Positions 5,803 through 6,907 of a stretch of 6,907 nt of DNA are shown here, piece after piece. The DNA lies in contig JAFULE010000214.1 in the NCBI GenBank assembly GCA_017483235.1, positions 1 through 6,907 of the forward strand. Direction: 5' to 3'. Source of the stretch: Faecalibacterium sp. Its GTDB lineage: Bacteria > Bacillota > Clostridia > Oscillospirales > Ruminococcaceae. The notes under the pieces are model-generated. The model saw nothing but the letters and a program-made list of their open reading frames with translations, did not search any database and was not told the DNA's origin. Every line of letters begins with the position of its first letter. Position 1 is the first letter of the stretch. The position numbers and the translations under genes are program-made.

Positions 5803-5827
5803 CTTTTTGGGAAAAAGGTTCCTTTTT
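5803..5827. repeat. Overlapping A/T-rich inverted repeats at the end of thiN
   Basis: CTTTTT (5803-5808), AAAAAG or AAAAAGG (5812-5818) and CCTTTTT (5821-5827) form two mutually exclusive small hairpins that share the middle arm; the last arm overlaps the thiN stop codon. With a two- or three-base loop and mostly A-U pairs, neither is a convincing terminator, but it is the only structure between thiN and spoVM. Confidence 0.4.
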
Positions 5828-6455
5828 AATCGGCAATCGTTTCGATCACCTGCAGAATACCGCTTTCGGTGCTGATGGTGACAGCATCGCAGCCGGGAGC
5901 AAACTCGTTGCTGACCCCCAGCGGGTACTCGCCGCTCAGCTTCGCATTCTGCAGCGGATAGTACGCGCCCTGAATGCACACCCCGGTGGCCAATCCTTCG
6001 GCGGGAAACACCGACAGATACAGATACCGCTCTTTTTTGTACTGCCGGGGGCTGCCCGGGCAGACATAGCTGATGCGGCTGTTCTCGTCCTGCAAAGTTA
6101 CCTGTACCCCCTGCTTTGCCAGCCACAGCGCAGTGGCAAGGTTTGCCAGAGTGTGTTCGATACGCCGCCCGCCCAGTGCACCCAGCAGCAGCACTTCGGT
6201 AAAGCCCTGCTGTACCGCCAGCCGTGCGGCGTAGTGGGTATCGGTATCGTCCTTCACATGGGGCAGAACGACCAGATCATCGCGGGGCGGTGGCGGGGCC
6301 GAATCAAAATCGCCCAGCACGATATGGGGCTGCACCCCCATGGCCTGACAGTGGCGATAACCGGCGTCGCAGGCAATGATGGTGTCGCCCGGCAGAAGGG
6401 CCTGTTTCATCTGCGGCGCAAAGCTGCCGGCAGATACGATGATACAGCGGGACAT
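5826..6455 (-). CDS. thiN: Thiamine pyrophosphokinase
   Basis: Cytoplasmic enzyme that converts thiamine and ATP to thiamine pyrophosphate and AMP, the last step of thiamine salvage in Firmicutes. The 209-residue length is normal for the family. Visible motifs in order: ACDAGY (28-33), the nucleotide/metal-binding GDFDS (48-52), KDDTDTH (68-74, substrate site), and GALGGRRIEHTLANL (92-106). The C-terminal domain contains the SNEF motif expected in the thiamine-binding part. The ATG at 6453-6455 is preceded by AAGGAG (6462-6467) at six bases. It lies 58 bases downstream of rsgA, an order also seen in B. subtilis, where rpe lies between them. A strong terminator occupies most of that gap and I see no TPP riboswitch, so how transcription reaches thiN is unclear: terminator read-through or a promoter inside rsgA. 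Confidence 0.95.
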   Translation of the reverse strand: MSRCIIVSAGSFAPQMKQALLPGDTIIACDAGYRHCQAMGVQPHIVLGDFDSAPPPPRDDLVVLPHVKDDTDTHYAARLAVQQGFTEVLLLGALGGRRIEHTLANLATALWLAKQGVQVTLQDENSRISYVCPGSPRQYKKERYLYLSVFPAEGLATGVCIQGAYYPLQNAKLSGEYPLGVSNEFAPGCDAVTISTESGILQVIETIAD

Positions 6456-6479
6456 GGCATTCTCCTTGGGTGGGTTTTG

Positions 6480-6510
6480 AAAAAGCGGCAGGCCGGTTGC
6501 CTGCCGCTTT
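6480..6510 (-). terminator. Intrinsic terminator after rsgA
   Basis: On the minus strand AAAGCGGCAGGC (6499-6510) pairs perfectly over 12 bases with GCCTGCCGCTTT (6482-6493) around a five-base loop, and the T run continues to five T. It starts three bases after the rsgA stop codon and ends about 14 bases before the thiN ribosome binding site, leaving no room for a full promoter between the terminator and thiN. Confidence 0.88.
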
Positions 6511-6513
6511 GGC

Positions 6514-6907
6514 TCAGACTTTGGGCAGTTCCCATTCCTTTACGTCCTTCACCTCGTCGTACATGGCAGCATAACTGGCGTAGCGGGTGGCAGACAGCTT
6601 GCCCTCTTTCAGGGCCTGAGTAACGGCACAGTCCTTTTCGTTGCGGTGGGCACAGCCGGTAAACCGGCATTTGCCCAGATAGGGTTCAAATTCGGGAAAA
6701 GCCAGTTCCAGCTCTTCCTTGGGGATGTAACAGGCCTTGCCGGTTTCCAGACTGGCAAAGCCGGGGGTGTCGGCAATGCGGCCGCCGAAGGCCTCGAACA
6801 CGGTCACCTCACGGGTGGTGTGCCGGCCGCGGCCCAGCTTCTGGCTGATGGCGGCAGTCTGCTGCCCCAGCTGGGGCAACAAAGCATTCAGCAAAGTGGA
6901 TTTACCC
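6514..6907 (-). CDS. rsgA: Ribosome small-subunit-dependent GTPase RsgA, C-terminal part
   Basis: RsgA (YjeQ/CpgA) is a circularly permuted GTPase that acts late in 30S ribosomal subunit maturation. The window holds the last 130 residues; the N-terminal OB-fold and the G4/G5 motifs lie beyond the right edge. The fragment opens in the P-loop (GKSTLLNALL), then has the switch region GRGRHTTREV, G3 as DTPGF (fragment residues 46-50), and the family's C-terminal zinc knuckle C-x4-C-x-H-x5-C (CRFTGCAHRNEKDC, fragment residues 80-93). The TGA at 6514-6516 is followed at once by a strong terminator. Some tools would start the gene at a TTG at 6892-6894, but the frame and the P-loop continue past it to the edge, so this is a truncated gene and not a short one. 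Confidence 0.96.
   Translation of the reverse strand, partial: GKSTLLNALLPQLGQQTAAISQKLGRGRHTTREVTVFEAFGGRIADTPGFASLETGKACYIPKEELELAFPEFEPYLGKCRFTGCAHRNEKDCAVTQALKEGKLSATRYASYAAMYDEVKDVKEWELPKV

Noticed and set aside
5773..5806. Sigma-E-like promoter for spoVM (GGATAGT-N14-CATCTGGT)
   Set aside because: The -10 match is poor and the implied start site falls on the ribosome binding site, leaving no usable leader.
6456..6513. TPP riboswitch upstream of thiN
   Set aside because: The gap holds only a simple terminator hairpin; the conserved CUGAGA and related TPP-aptamer elements are absent and there is not enough room.
5517..6623. Long plus-strand open frame (368 codons) covering spoVM and thiN
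   Set aside because: It lies antisense to thiN, spoVM and the sipL start, its protein matches no family I know, and it has no ribosome binding site. Long antisense frames are common in GC-rich genes.

Overview
The window looks like chromosomal core sequence from a spore-forming, fairly GC-rich (my estimate is high 50s percent) member of the Clostridia, most likely an Oscillospirales/Ruminococcaceae-type gut bacterium. The reasons are the Firmicutes-style AGGAGG ribosome binding sites, the DUF4364 and DUF951 proteins typical of Firmicutes, and the Clostridia-type spore-coat proteins SipL and SpoIVA. The genus cannot be fixed from this sequence. I see no mobile element, CRISPR array, tRNA or rRNA.

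Layout: (1) 1-752, minus strand: a DUF951 small zinc-ribbon-like protein followed by the start of prfA (release factor 1, running off the left edge), with a strong housekeeping promoter at 794-822. (2) 753-907: divergent intergenic region. (3) 908-1831, plus strand: a protein with two clear S1 RNA-binding domains and one degenerate one. (4) 1826-1930: a near-consensus promoter overlapping the end of that gene, followed almost at once by an intrinsic terminator. (5) 1931-2482, plus strand: a DUF4364 winged-helix-type protein. (6) 2494-2527: a hairpin between convergent genes. (7) 2539-5542, minus strand: sipL then spoIVA, 16 bases apart. (8) 5670-5753, minus strand: a 27-residue gene that I identify as spoVM, closed by a strong hairpin. 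(9) 5826-6907, minus strand: thiN (thiamine pyrophosphokinase) and the C-terminal half of rsgA (running off the right edge), with a strong terminator between them.

The most interesting result is that the right-hand minus-strand block carries the three parts of the spore-coat basement layer side by side. SpoVM is the curvature-sensing amphipathic peptide that marks the forespore membrane, SpoIVA is the ATPase that polymerises on it, and SipL is the LysM-bearing SpoIVA partner known from Clostridioides difficile. spoVM is too short for ordinary ORF calling. Its identity rests on residue-by-residue similarity to Bacillus subtilis SpoVM (including Pro9) and on its position just downstream of thiN, which is also its place in B. 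subtilis. The left half is translation/RNA-related housekeeping (prfA, S1 protein) plus a putative regulator.
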